The notes beneath the pieces are model-generated. The model was not told the DNA's origin and searched no databases. It saw nothing but the letters and a program-made list of their open reading frames with translations. 64,000 bases of DNA from Actinacidiphila alni (GTDB taxonomy: Bacteria; Actinomycetota; Actinomycetes; Streptomycetales; Streptomycetaceae), in NCBI RefSeq assembly GCF_900112845.1, contig NZ_FONG01000017.1, forward strand, positions 1 to 64,000, in the 5' to 3' direction. The stretch's first letter is position 1. Each line of letters begins with the position of its first letter. This document shows, in pieces, positions 25,707 to 33,683 of the stretch. The translations under genes were made by a program, and so were the position numbers.

Positions 25707-26717
25707 TCACCTCCACGGGTCGAGAGCGTGCTTGCCCTCCGTGCGCCCGGCGGCGAGAGCCGTGAGGACGGCAGGGCCGTCGGCGAGCGGATGGACGGCG
25801 GGGCCGCCGGGCGGCCGGACACCGGCGGCGGTCAGGACGTCCAGCTCGTCGAGCAACGAACGGTAGAGGGACGGGAGTTCGGTGGCGAGGGCGCCGATGT
25901 GGAGGCCCTTGAGCTGGACCCGGTGGGTGAAGACCAGCTCGTGGGTGGTGACGGTGGCGTCGCCGGACGCGGCGCCGTAGACGACGACGCGGCCGAGGAA
26001 GGGTTTGGCGACGGTCAGGCTGACCGGGAAGGTGGCGCGGCCCACCGATTCCAGGACGAGGTCGACCCCGGCGCCGTCCGTCAATTCCATGATGTCGGCG
26101 GCGAGTTCGGGTGACGTGGCGTCCAGGACGGCGTCGGCGCCGAGGGCCGCGACCGTACCGTGCTTGGCGGGCGAGGCGGTGGCCAGGACGCGGGCGCCGT
26201 AGTGGCGGGCGAGGCGTACGGCGGCATGGCCGACGCCGCCCGCTGCCGCGTGGACGAGGACGGTCTCGCCCGCCGCGAGGCCGCCCAGGGGGCGCAACGC
26301 GGCAAGGGCGGTGGCCCAGTTGAGGACCGTACCGAGCGCGGCGGCGTCCGGCCGGCCGGGCGGCACCGGCAGCGCGCCCACCGCGGGCATCGTCATGTAC
26401 GGGGCGAAGGCTCCGGGTCCCGTGCCGATGACGTGGGTGCCGGGCGGGAACGGGTCCGCGATCCCGGGTCCCGCGCCGACGATCTCGCCCGCCGCCTCGA
26501 AGCCCGCCACGTACGGCGGGCACGGGCCGTCCCCGTATCGGCCGTACGCCCGCATGGCGTCGGCGAAGTTGAGGCCGGCGGCGGTGACGCGGATCAGGTA
26601 GTCGCCCGGCCCCGGGACCGGGCGCGGCGCGTCCTCGACGAGCGTCAGGTCGCGCGGTCCGCGCCGCGAGAGCTGTACGAGGGCGCGCATGGTCGGTGTT
26701 CCGCTGTCGTGGTCCAT
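25707..26717 (-). CDS. Zinc-type alcohol dehydrogenase-like / quinone oxidoreductase (MDR family)
   Basis: The 336-residue protein is a medium-chain reductase: an N-terminal GroES-like domain (GLNFADAMRAYGRYG, GFEAAGEIVGAG) and a Rossmann domain with VHAAAGGVGHAAVRLARHYGA. The catalytic-zinc cysteines are absent, so the quinone oxidoreductase-like (NADPH-dependent) subfamily fits best. The start at 26717 is exactly 7 nt after the TACGGT box and should be leaderless; MRALVQL nine codons later is an alternative. It lies downstream of, and is likely controlled by, the MerR protein at 26753-27130. Confidence 0.88.
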   Translation of the reverse strand: MDHDSGTPTMRALVQLSRRGPRDLTLVEDAPRPVPGPGDYLIRVTAAGLNFADAMRAYGRYGDGPCPPYVAGFEAAGEIVGAGPGIADPFPPGTHVIGTGPGAFAPYMTMPAVGALPVPPGRPDAAALGTVLNWATALAALRPLGGLAAGETVLVHAAAGGVGHAAVRLARHYGARVLATASPAKHGTVAALGADAVLDATSPELAADIMELTDGAGVDLVLESVGRATFPVSLTVAKPFLGRVVVYGAASGDATVTTHELVFTHRVQLKGLHIGALATELPSLYRSLLDELDVLTAAGVRPPGGPAVHPLADGPAVLTALAAGRTEGKHALDPWR

Positions 26718-26723
26718 GGCCGG

Positions 26724-26756
26724 ACCGTAGAAGCCTGACACTTGCGGCAGGGTCAA
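26724..26756 (-). promoter_or_regulatory. MerR-type promoter/operator of the MDR gene
   Basis: TTGACC and TACGGT are separated by 21 bp on the minus strand. The spacer contains the imperfect dyad CCTGACACTTGCGGCAGG (26734-26751). The -35 box overlaps the end of the upstream merR gene, so the dehydrogenase can be induced independently of merR read-through. Confidence 0.6.
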
Positions 26757-27130
26757 GCGCCCGCGCCGGAATCCCCCATTCCCGAATCCCTCAAATACGC
26801 GTCGAGAGCGGCCTGTTGGGCGGACAGCGCGGCGACGCGGGCGGCGAGCCGGTCGCGGTGGGCCCGTACCTCGCGCAAGAACTCCGCATCGGTGCACGCG
26901 GGGCGACGGCCGTCCGGGTCGTCGGGACCCGGCAGCGCCTGCCGGATCAGCCGTACGGGCAGGCCGGATTCGAGCAGCGCGCGGACGAGGAGGACCCGGT
27001 CGACGGTCGAACGGCAGTAATCCCGGTAGCCGTTGCTGTGACGGCCGGGCACGATCAGGCCCTCGTCCTCGTAGTGGCGCAGCGACCTCGCGGTCGTGCC
27101 GCTCAGCCGGGCTGCCTCACCGATCCTCAT
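26753..27130 (-). CDS. MerR-family transcriptional regulator
   Basis: The 125-residue protein starts MRIGEAARLSGTTARSLRHYEDEGL and continues through the second wing (NGYRDYCRSTVDRVLLVRALLESGL) to a coiled-coil helix. One Cys in a PACTDAEF segment and no metal-binding C-terminus argue against a metal sensor. It is placed immediately upstream of the dehydrogenase, in the same direction and separated by a stretched-spacer promoter, the standard arrangement for a target gene. Confidence 0.92.
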   Translation of the reverse strand: MRIGEAARLSGTTARSLRHYEDEGLIVPGRHSNGYRDYCRSTVDRVLLVRALLESGLPVRLIRQALPGPDDPDGRRPACTDAEFLREVRAHRDRLAARVAALSAQQAALDAYLRDSGMGDSGAGA

Positions 27131-27216
27131 GTACGGCGCCAACGCCCGCCTGCCGCGCGGGCATTCCGCGGCCGGTCCACAGCCGGTCCATTGGCCGTTC
27201 CGCGGCCGGTCCACGG

Positions 27217-27825
27217 TCAGTCCGTGATGTACCAGTCGTTCTTGAGGTACTCCAGCGTGGAACTGCCGATCTCGCTGTCGGTGAAGGTGACGGAGGCGCG
27301 GACCGAGTCGGCCGGCATCTCGATCTTGTCGGGCGTCTCCACGACCACGCGCGCCGGATCGACCGTCGCGCTGCGCAGGGCCTTCTTCTGCGGGGGCGAG
27401 ATCATCTTGAACGTGACGGGGAACGTCGACCGGCACGGCCCGAGCCCCTCGTCCTCCGCCTTCTTCGCGGCGGGCCCGGCCACGTCGCAGACCGTGTCGA
27501 GGTCCTCGCGGCCGACGGCGTGGAGGAACTGCTCGTACCGCTGGATCGCGCCCGCCTTCGTCCTGGGCGCGTGCCCACCGCCGGCCGGCGCGGTGGACGG
27601 CGCCGTGGCCGACGGGGTCGCGGACGGGGTGGTCGCGGTCGGGGTGGGCGACGCGGACGTCCGCGAAGTCGCCGTGGCGGTGGGCGTGTGCGAACCCTCG
27701 CTCTGCGTCGACTTCTTCGGGCCGCACCCGCTCGCCACCAGCACCACGCACGCCGCCACGGCCACGCCCGCCGTCACCCGGGTCGTCGTCCTAGCCATCA
27801 TCCGCGTCACCGTTCGCGTACTCAT
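27217..27825 (-). CDS. Lipoprotein with Ser/Thr/Pro-rich linker
   Basis: The 202-residue protein has a signal peptide ending in lipobox VASGC (Cys34 if translation starts at the first ATG; two further in-frame Mets follow). A 50-residue Thr/Ser/Ala/Pro linker leads to a C-terminal domain resembling the NTF2/SnoaL-like fold common in actinobacterial lipoproteins (IQRYEQFLHAVGREDLDTVCDVA). It would be displayed outside the membrane; the function is unknown. Confidence 0.8.
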   Translation of the reverse strand: MSTRTVTRMMARTTTRVTAGVAVAACVVLVASGCGPKKSTQSEGSHTPTATATSRTSASPTPTATTPSATPSATAPSTAPAGGGHAPRTKAGAIQRYEQFLHAVGREDLDTVCDVAGPAAKKAEDEGLGPCRSTFPVTFKMISPPQKKALRSATVDPARVVVETPDKIEMPADSVRASVTFTDSEIGSSTLEYLKNDWYITD

Positions 27826-28020
27826 CCGGTCCCCCTCCGGTCGCCTCGCCGGTTCACAGTCGCCGCACAGTCACGACACATCAACAGGAGGTCACGCAGG
27901 ATCCGGGGGAACGGTTCCCACGGATCCCGCCCCGGGACGGTGACGGCGTGCCCGCCGAGGGCGACGCGAGGGGCGAGGGTTAGCCTCGGAGCCGAGCGGC
28001 GGCTCCCACCGGGCCGGCGC

Positions 28021-28090
28021 GACGACGACCAGTACGAGATCAGCGCGGGACCAGTACGACCAGTACGAGACCAGTGCGACGACCAGGAGG
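28021..28090. repeat. Short direct repeats GACCAGTACGA
   Basis: Four partial copies of an 11-bp unit (GACCAGTACGA and variants) run up to the Shine-Dalgarno of the gene at 28096. They may be polymorphic or serve as regulatory half-sites. Confidence 0.55.
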
Positions 28091-28095
28091 ACGGC

Positions 28096-28398
28096 ATGGC
28101 AGGGATTCCGGCAAGTGTGGTCGCGGCCGGCGGGCTCGTCGGCGGCTATGGCGTCGCCCGCTGGACCCGCAAGCGGGCGCTCGGCGGTGTCGCGCTCGCC
28201 GCGGCGGGCACTCTCGCCGCCCGCGACTGGCACGCCCGCTCGGGCCCGGTCGTCGCGACCGCGCTCACCACCACGTACGTCGCGGCCTTCGCCGGTTCGC
28301 ACCCGCTGGCCCGCAGGCTCGGCGCCTGGCCGTCGGTCTTCACCGTCGCGACCGCGGTCGCCGCCGCGTCCTGGGCCGTGAGCGACCGGCACCGGTAG
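28096..28398 (+). CDS. Small hydrophobic conserved protein
   Basis: ATG 28096 follows CCAGGAGG and encodes 100 residues. It has an N-terminal hydrophobic segment (about 3-20), a basic stretch RWTRKRALGG, and three further moderately hydrophobic helices. No family is recognised. It is likely a small integral membrane protein. It is flanked on both sides by short tandem repeats. Confidence 0.7.
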   Translation: MAGIPASVVAAGGLVGGYGVARWTRKRALGGVALAAAGTLAARDWHARSGPVVATALTTTYVAAFAGSHPLARRLGAWPSVFTVATAVAAASWAVSDRHR

Positions 28399-28399
28399 C

Positions 28400-28545
28400 C
28401 GCACCAACGCCAGTGGCCGTACCGAGGCCAGTGGCCGTACCGGCACCGGTAGCCGTACCGACACCGCCGGCCCGGTGGCCGTACCGACGCACGCCGGTGG
28501 CCGTACCGGCACCAGCAGCCGTACCGGCACCGGCCGGCGCCCGTG
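28400..28545. repeat. Degenerate GTGGCCGTACCG repeats
   Basis: Six copies of GCCGTACCG, in 12- and 24-bp registers (GTGGCCGTACCGGCACC type), lie directly after the small membrane-protein gene. No coding function is apparent. Confidence 0.65.
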
Positions 28546-28646
28546 ATCGACGGGCGCCGGTCAACCTCGTGGGGCCTGTGTGCGTCCTGTGAGGTAGCGG
28601 CAACCGGACGGGTCGCACGAGGAGACGACCGCGGAGAGGGGGGAAC

Positions 28647-29474
28647 GTGACTCGGCGGGAGCTCTACGCGTATCCGCTGCGCGCAGGCGCGGCGACGGCC
28701 CGGTTCGTCTGGCGCACGCTGTACCGCGAGTGGCAGGGCATCATCGCCGATCCCGTACGGCAGCTCTTCCGGCGCGGGCCGTCCGCGCTGCTGCTCGCCG
28801 CCATCGCCGCCTCCGGCGTCATCTTCTTCCACGACCTGGCCCAGCGGCAGGCCGGCGCCACCGCCGTACGCGTCCTCGGCGGGGTCTACGGCAGCCTGCC
28901 GCTGTGGCTTGAACTGCTGCGGACGCCGGTCTCCCTCTACGTCCCCGCGCTCGACCTGCCGGTCTGGGCCGGGATCACCCAGCTCTTCCTCGCCTTCGCG
29001 CTCGCCGAGTTGGTGCTCGGCCGGTTCCGTACGCTGCTGATCGCGTACGTCACCACCCTCGCCGGGACCCTCACCGTCCGCGTGATGATCGCGATCGGGC
29101 CCGACTCGTGGCGGTTCGGCCTTCCGCCGGAGGCCGGCGCCGTCCTCGACACCGGGCCGTCCGCCGCCGTCGTCGGCCTCTTCACCTACATCTCCGTCGT
29201 CCGCCGCGCCCCAATCGTCTTCGCGCTCACCGGCGGCTCGATGGTCTGGGAATCCATCGCCGTCCCCAATCTCGCGGGCCGCGAACACCTCATCGCCGTC
29301 GGCACCGCCCTCGTCCTCGGCCTCCTCCACAGCCGCCCCCTCCCCCGGCCGCCCCGCCTCACCCCCTGGCGCCGCCGCCCGGCCCCCACGGTCGTCGTGG
29401 CCCGCAGCGACGAAGCCACCCTCAGCACGACGCCCTCGACCGCGCTGCCCCAGGACGCCTGCGAGGCGGACTGA
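28647..29474 (+). CDS. Rhomboid-like polytopic membrane protein
   Basis: The GTG at 28647 follows GAGAGGGGGG and encodes 275 residues with about six membrane segments between residues 45 and 235. A cytoplasmic tail rich in Pro/Arg and Thr follows. The segment LPVWAGITQLFLAFALAELVLGRFRTLL and later helices resemble the actinobacterial rhomboid-like family. I do not see a convincing GxSG/His catalytic pair, so it may be an inactive relative. Confidence 0.6.
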   Translation: MTRRELYAYPLRAGAATARFVWRTLYREWQGIIADPVRQLFRRGPSALLLAAIAASGVIFFHDLAQRQAGATAVRVLGGVYGSLPLWLELLRTPVSLYVPALDLPVWAGITQLFLAFALAELVLGRFRTLLIAYVTTLAGTLTVRVMIAIGPDSWRFGLPPEAGAVLDTGPSAAVVGLFTYISVVRRAPIVFALTGGSMVWESIAVPNLAGREHLIAVGTALVLGLLHSRPLPRPPRLTPWRRRPAPTVVVARSDEATLSTTPSTALPQDACEAD

Positions 29475-29490
29475 CCGCGACCGGCATCCT

Positions 29491-29544
29491 GGGCCCCAGC
29501 CTCTCCGCCGCCTCACGCATACGCACCGGCGCGGCTGGGGCCCC
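29491..29544. terminator. GC-rich hairpin after the rhomboid-like gene
   Basis: GGGCCCCAGCC and GGCTGGGGCCC form an 11-bp stem with a loop of about 31 nt, starting 17 bp after the stop codon. No T-tract follows, as is usual for Streptomyces terminators. The adjoining stretch to 29709 shows no gene. Confidence 0.5.
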
Positions 29545-29709
29545 GCGGGGCGGCCGGTGCCCGTGGGACCGGTGCTCCGATCACTTGGCGTCGGGAACGG
29601 TCAATTCCGGTCGGCGTACATCCCCGGGCACCCGTCGGTGGTCAGATACGTACCCGCGTACGTATCGGGCGGGGATCGAGCAGCATCAAGCAGGGGGGAG
29701 AGCGACGAC

Positions 29710-30270
29710 ATGGTGGATTCGGGGAGATCGAGGGGCGGGCGGCGGGCACCCGGGGGGATACGGGTGCGGGCCGGGGCCGCGGTGGGGGCCGTGCTGCTGG
29801 CCGTGCTGGCGGTGGGGTGCGGGGGCGGCAACTCCGGGAAGGACGACGGGGCTTCCGGCGAGGTCGTAGCGGCCAGTACGTCGAGTACGTCACCGACACC
29901 GAGCGTCGTGCTGACGGTCGCCCCGACGACCGAGGCGCCCACGACGGCGCCGCCGACCACCGCCCCGACCACCGCGCCGCCGACCACGACCGAGGCGCCC
30001 GAGCCCGTCGTGACGACGACGAAGCCGGCCCCCAGGCCGACGACGCACCGGCCGGTGACGCCGAAGCCGGTCACGCACAAGCCGGTCACGCACAAGCCGA
30101 CCGTGGCGCCCCCGCCGGACAGCGGGGACATCCTCGCGCCGAGCGGAAACCATTACGCGGCGGGCCAGTTCTGCAAGAAGGCGCATTTGGGGCTGACGAC
30201 GCATGACGCGCACGGCGCGGTGATCAAGTGTGAGCGGGACGGCAGTTACAACCGCTGGACGCACGTCTGA
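29710..30270 (+). CDS. Lipoprotein with Thr/Pro linker and small C-terminal cysteine domain
   Basis: The 186-residue protein has a signal peptide ending in AVGC (lipobox LAVGC) and a very long Pro/Thr linker with imperfect APTTAPPTT and VTHKP repeats. A 45-residue C-terminal domain (YAAGQFCKKAHLGLTT...IKCERDGSYNRWTHV) has two cysteines likely to form a disulfide. This small domain recurs at the ends of surface proteins in Streptomyces; its role is unknown. The composition suggests O-mannosylated, cell-wall-spanning display. Confidence 0.75.
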   Translation: MVDSGRSRGGRRAPGGIRVRAGAAVGAVLLAVLAVGCGGGNSGKDDGASGEVVAASTSSTSPTPSVVLTVAPTTEAPTTAPPTTAPTTAPPTTTEAPEPVVTTTKPAPRPTTHRPVTPKPVTHKPVTHKPTVAPPPDSGDILAPSGNHYAAGQFCKKAHLGLTTHDAHGAVIKCERDGSYNRWTHV

Positions 30271-30280
30271 GACATGCCGA

Positions 30281-30314
30281 CGGCCCTGGCGTCGGGGGGG
30301 AGTCGCCAGGGCCG
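30281..30314. terminator. Bidirectional terminator
   Basis: CGGCCCTGGCG and CGCCAGGGCCG form a perfect 11-bp stem with a 12-nt G-rich loop between the convergent lipoprotein and M23 peptidase genes. Confidence 0.6.
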
Positions 30315-30370
30315 CCGGGGTTTGCGGAGGGGTGGTTCGCGGAGGGGTGATCCAGGGGGGTGCGCAGGGA

Positions 30371-31549
30371 TCAGATGGCGATGTCGTGGGCGCGGAGCCA
30401 GGGGGCCGGGTCGATGGGGGCGCCGCCGCCCGGGCGGACCTCGAGGTGGAGGTGCGGGCCCATGACATTGCCGGTGGCGCCGACGCGGCCGATGGTGTCG
30501 CCGGTGGTGACCTTGCCGGAGGTGACGACCATGGTGGAGAGGTGGCAGTACCAGAGCTCCGTGCCATCGTCGAGGGTGAGGACCACGCGGTAGCCGTACG
30601 AGCCCGCCCAGCCGGCCGAGGTCACCGTGCCGCTGTGGACCGCGTGCACCGGAGTGCCGGTGGGGGCGGCGAAGTCCAGGCCGGTGTGGGTGTTGGCCCA
30701 CAGCGAGCTGACCTCGCCGAAGCCGGCGGTGAGCGTGTACGAGGCGACGGGCTTGATGTACGACGCCGCGAGCTTGGCGAGCCGCTCGGCCTCGGCCTTG
30801 GCGGCGGCCTCCGCGTCGGCCTTCGCCTTCGCCTCGGCGGCGGCCTTGGCCGCGGCGGCCTGCTCGCGCACCTTCTGCGCGGCGGCGTCGCGGGCGGCCT
30901 GCTGGGCGGCGGCCTGCTCGGCCGCCTCGCGCTCGGCCTTCGCCGCGGCGTCCTTCTGCCGCGTGGCCTGGTCGAGGATGCGGGCGCGCAGGGCCTCGCC
31001 GGGGTCGGCGGCGACCGGGGTGGCCGCCGTGTCCTCCACGACCGTCGCCGCCGTGTCGGCGGCCGGCACCGCACCCGTACCCGCGTCCGAGTTCGTGCCC
31101 GCGTCCGTGGAAGTGGACGGAGAAGGGGCAGCGGAGCCGAAGAGGTCCCCGAGGACCGGGACGGCGGACGGTACGGAGGGCGGTGCGGAGACCTTCGGCA
31201 GGTCGGGGAGGTCGGGCTGCTCCGGGAGGTCAGGGACCGCTATCGGCGCGGGCACGGCGTCCGCGGCGGCGGCCACACCGCCGGCGCCCACGGCGGCCAT
31301 CGCGGCGACGCCGAGCACGGCGGAACCGCGGGCCATGCCGCGCTGGCGGGGCAGCCGGTGCCGGTTCTCACCGGAGGCGAGTCCGGAATCGGGGCCGGAA
31401 TCGGGGCCGGAAGAACCGGCGGGACCAGAGGCGGCGGAAATCCCGTATCCGGCAACGGAATCGGGGGAATTCCAGTCGTCCCACCCGGCGGGGGGCTCGG
31501 CCGCGGGGGCCGCCGGAGCAGGAGCGTAGGCAGGCTGGTTGGACGCCAC
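30371..31549 (-). CDS. M23-family cell-wall endopeptidase under c-di-AMP riboswitch
   Basis: The GTG at 31549 follows AAAGGAG and encodes 392 residues; a start further upstream would lie inside the riboswitch. The order is: a Pro/Ser-rich cytoplasmic N-terminus, a hydrophobic export/anchor segment (about 72-97), a Pro/Asp-rich region, an Ala/Lys/Glu coiled coil (about 190-260), and an M23 LytM domain with zinc-site motifs HTGLDFAAPTG and HLHLEV. It should cleave peptidoglycan cross-bridges or stems. The riboswitch upstream ties it to c-di-AMP, as for other Streptomyces cell-wall hydrolases. Confidence 0.92.
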   Translation of the reverse strand: MASNQPAYAPAPAAPAAEPPAGWDDWNSPDSVAGYGISAASGPAGSSGPDSGPDSGLASGENRHRLPRQRGMARGSAVLGVAAMAAVGAGGVAAAADAVPAPIAVPDLPEQPDLPDLPKVSAPPSVPSAVPVLGDLFGSAAPSPSTSTDAGTNSDAGTGAVPAADTAATVVEDTAATPVAADPGEALRARILDQATRQKDAAAKAEREAAEQAAAQQAARDAAAQKVREQAAAAKAAAEAKAKADAEAAAKAEAERLAKLAASYIKPVASYTLTAGFGEVSSLWANTHTGLDFAAPTGTPVHAVHSGTVTSAGWAGSYGYRVVLTLDDGTELWYCHLSTMVVTSGKVTTGDTIGRVGATGNVMGPHLHLEVRPGGGAPIDPAPWLRAHDIAI

Positions 31550-31574
31550 TCGGGCGCACTCCTTTCCTTCCTTC

Positions 31575-31725
31575 TCGCCTACCGGGTTAGCTGACGGGTT
31601 CGGAGCAGGAAGGTCTCCTACGGGCCTGACGGCTGCCCGATTCACCCCATGGATCCCCTCCCGTACGCCTGACTGCGACGTGCGAAAGGTCGGGTCCCCG
31701 GTTCCCGCGGACGGGATTCGGCAAG
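31575..31725 (-). ncRNA. ydaO/yuaA (cyclic di-AMP) riboswitch
   Basis: The minus strand carries the conserved family segments in order: GCGGGAACCGGGGACCCG, ATCCATGGGGTGAATC, then CCGAACCCGTCAGCTAACC ending GGTAGGCGAG. CTTGCC and GGCGAG close the outer P1 stem. It lies 26 bp before the M23 peptidase GTG. In Streptomyces these switches turn off resuscitation and lytic genes when c-di-AMP is high. The ends given are those of the P1 stem. Confidence 0.9.
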
Positions 31726-32133
31726 CGCGCGGTGCCGCCTCTGTGGCGGTGGTGACGACCGCGCTGCGTTATCGAACGTTAATAGAGCCGGAGGCGTTTT
31801 CCAAGCCGAATCCAAGAGTTGACGTCGGGAACCAAACGGTCACGGCATGCGTAGTACGGGTAAAACCGGCACCGGATGTGGCCGGGCGGTGATGTGAGTG
31901 TGTGTCAGTTGTTATCCGCCGTTATCCACAGGGGGACGGCGTGACTACGGACGGTCAGCGTACGGTGGCGGTACGGGGCGGCGGCGCCACCGGTGTGGAC
32001 CTCTGCCAATTCGTGAATCCCTTGGCAGGTCACGTAGCCCGGCCGCACCATGAGCAGGCCCGCATTTCTGTCATGCACTCGTCCGCTCCAACTCGCCCCA
32101 CCCCGCCCGATCCACGACCACGAGGGAGCCTTC
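31726..32133. other. Divergent interval between M23 peptidase and amidase
   Basis: No gene is seen. The left part must hold the riboswitch promoter. It is unusually AT-rich near CGTTATCGAACGTTAATAG (31767-31785). At 31912-31930 two DnaA-box-like 9-mers, TTATCCGCC and TTATCCACA, lie in tandem. The right part is the 5' leader of the amidase. Confidence 0.5.
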
Positions 32134-32823
32134 ATGGCGCGCGCCGACGAGCACCAAGCACCCGAACCCGCACGCTCGTTGACGGACACCGGGACGCACA
32201 CCGGGACGGCCGGCACCCCCGGCGCGCCCCCGACCCGCCGCTCACTGTTGCGCGGGGGCCTCGCCTTCGGCGCCGCGGCGGCGGTCGGCGTCGCCGCCGA
32301 CCTGACCTCCGGGATCGGCCGCGCCTCGGCCGCCACCGTGGACTACCCGGGCGCCACCTGGGCCCCGGCCAGCACGAGCAACTACACGGCCGCGAACCGC
32401 CCTTCGACGTATCCGATCAACATGGTCGTGATCCACGTCACCCAGGAGACGTTCACCGACACGATCCGCCTCTTCCAGGACCCCTCGCACGCGGCGGCGG
32501 CGCACTACGTCGTACGGTCCGGCGACGGCGCGATCGACCAGTGCGTACGGGAGCACGACGTCGCGTGGCACGCGGGCAACTGGGACTACAACACGCGCAG
32601 CATCGGCATCGAGCACGAGGGATGGGTCGACCAGCCCGCGTACTTCACGACGGCGATGTACCACGCCTCGGCGGCGCTCACCCGGGAGATCTGCCTCAAG
32701 TACGCGATACCGATGGACCGCAACCACATCATCGGGCACGTACAGGTGCCCGGGACCGATCACACCGATCCTGGGCCGTACTGGGACTGGGTGCGGTACA
32801 TCAGGCTGGTCAACGGCACGTGA
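32134..32823 (+). CDS. Tat-exported N-acetylmuramoyl-L-alanine amidase
   Basis: ATG 32134 gives 229 residues. A twin-arginine signal (TRRSLLRGGLAFGAAAAVG, Arg35-Arg36) ends near ASA, about residue 67. The rest is an Amidase_2 (PGRP-like) domain with zinc ligands in VVIHVTQ and GHVQVPGTDHTDPG and a conserved SIGIEHEG. It would cleave the MurNAc-L-Ala bond in peptidoglycan. It is divergent from the M23 endopeptidase; the two probably cooperate in wall remodelling. Confidence 0.92.
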   Translation: MARADEHQAPEPARSLTDTGTHTGTAGTPGAPPTRRSLLRGGLAFGAAAAVGVAADLTSGIGRASAATVDYPGATWAPASTSNYTAANRPSTYPINMVVIHVTQETFTDTIRLFQDPSHAAAAHYVVRSGDGAIDQCVREHDVAWHAGNWDYNTRSIGIEHEGWVDQPAYFTTAMYHASAALTREICLKYAIPMDRNHIIGHVQVPGTDHTDPGPYWDWVRYIRLVNGT

Positions 32824-32919
32824 CACCCTCCGGGCGGGTCGCTCGATTCGAGCTTGGCCCCCACCGGGGCGGTGATCCGCTACCACCCGTCTGCCCCACG
32901 GGGGGGGGTGGGTTCTTGG

Positions 32920-32972
32920 GCCGCTGGCACGCGTCGGTTGCGCGCGCAGTTCCCCGCGCCCCTGAAAAGTCC
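32920..32972. repeat. Dispersed Streptomyces intergenic element
   Basis: The sequence around GCGCAGTTCCCCGCGCCCCT followed by GAAAAG is a motif I recognise as scattered in many copies through Streptomyces intergenic regions. Here it precedes the amidase terminator. Function unknown; recognition is from memory. Confidence 0.5.
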
Positions 32973-32988
32973 CCTCGAACCGTCCTTC

Positions 32989-33020
32989 CACGGCCCCGCT
33001 GCCCTTCCCGGCAGCGGGGC
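32989..33020. terminator. Terminator after the amidase
   Basis: CGGCCCCGCTGCC and GGCAGCGGGGCCG form a perfect 13-bp stem with a short CTTCC loop, followed by TTGTC. Confidence 0.7.
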
Positions 33021-33042
33021 CGTTGTCATGGGCGTTGACAGA

Positions 33043-33064
33043 ATGGTCAAGAGTCGTTGACCAT
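33043..33064. promoter_or_regulatory. Palindromic operator of the ArsR/MFS operon
   Basis: Perfect 8-bp arms ATGGTCAA and TTGACCAT flank GAGTCG, just before the regulator start. A TTGACA hexamer lies immediately upstream (33036-33041). This fits auto-repression by the HTH protein encoded downstream. Confidence 0.65.
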
Positions 33065-33071
33065 TACTGGC

Positions 33072-33683
33072 ATGCAGCCACAAGGACCCGAGGAACCGGC
33101 CGAGGGCGTCGAGGACGTCGTGCGGCTCACGACGGACGAGCAGTTGCGGGCCGTCAACAATTTGGTGCGGCACCGGATCATCCGGCTGCTGCGGGACGGG
33201 CCCGCGACGATCAGTCAGGTCGCGGAGAAGCTCGGCTTGTTGAAGGGCAGTTCGAGCTACCACGTGCGGGTGCTGGAGCGGGCCGGAGTGATCAAGGTGG
33301 TCCGCACGCGGAAGGTGCGCGGGGTCACCGAGCGGTATTACGCGCCGACGTCGCGGCAGATCGAGCTGCCGGATCCCGGGCAGGGCCAGCCGGACGTGCT
33401 GATGCGGCACGCGCTGGCCGACCTGGAGGCGGCGCCCGCCGACCCGGCCAGGGTCGTGCGCCTTCAGCACGCGCGGATCGGGGCGGCGAAGTTCGCCGAG
33501 TTCGCGGACCGGCTGACGGCGCTGATGGACGAGTTGGGTGCGGCGAGCGAGCCGGAGGAGGGGGACGCCGAGCTGGCGGTGGCCTTCTTCCGGCCGCAGG
33601 ACGCCGGGCCGGTGCGGCAGGACACCGCGGACGGCGAAGAGCGCGACGAAGAGGGCAACACCAACGGGGAGCAGGGGATATGA
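33072..33683 (+). CDS. ArsR/HTH_20-type transcriptional regulator
   Basis: I use ATG 33072 (203 residues); a TTG at 33057 inside the operator is an alternative. The winged HTH spans about residues 20-95 (VNNLVRHRIIRLLRDGPATISQVAEKLG, SSSYHVRVLERAGVIKVV, the wing, then YYAPTSRQIEL). A helical C-terminal domain follows. There are no metal-binding cysteines. The stop overlaps the MFS start by 4 nt, so it probably represses its own efflux operon through the palindrome upstream. Confidence 0.88.
   Translation: MQPQGPEEPAEGVEDVVRLTTDEQLRAVNNLVRHRIIRLLRDGPATISQVAEKLGLLKGSSSYHVRVLERAGVIKVVRTRKVRGVTERYYAPTSRQIELPDPGQGQPDVLMRHALADLEAAPADPARVVRLQHARIGAAKFAEFADRLTALMDELGAASEPEEGDAELAVAFFRPQDAGPVRQDTADGEERDEEGNTNGEQGI

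Noticed and set aside
28021-28545. CRISPR array
   Set aside because: Units are 9-24 bp, degenerate and contiguous without unique spacers; no cas gene nearby.
31912-31930. Replication origin
   Set aside because: Only two DnaA-like 9-mers and no dnaA/dnaN context; far too few boxes for a Streptomyces origin.
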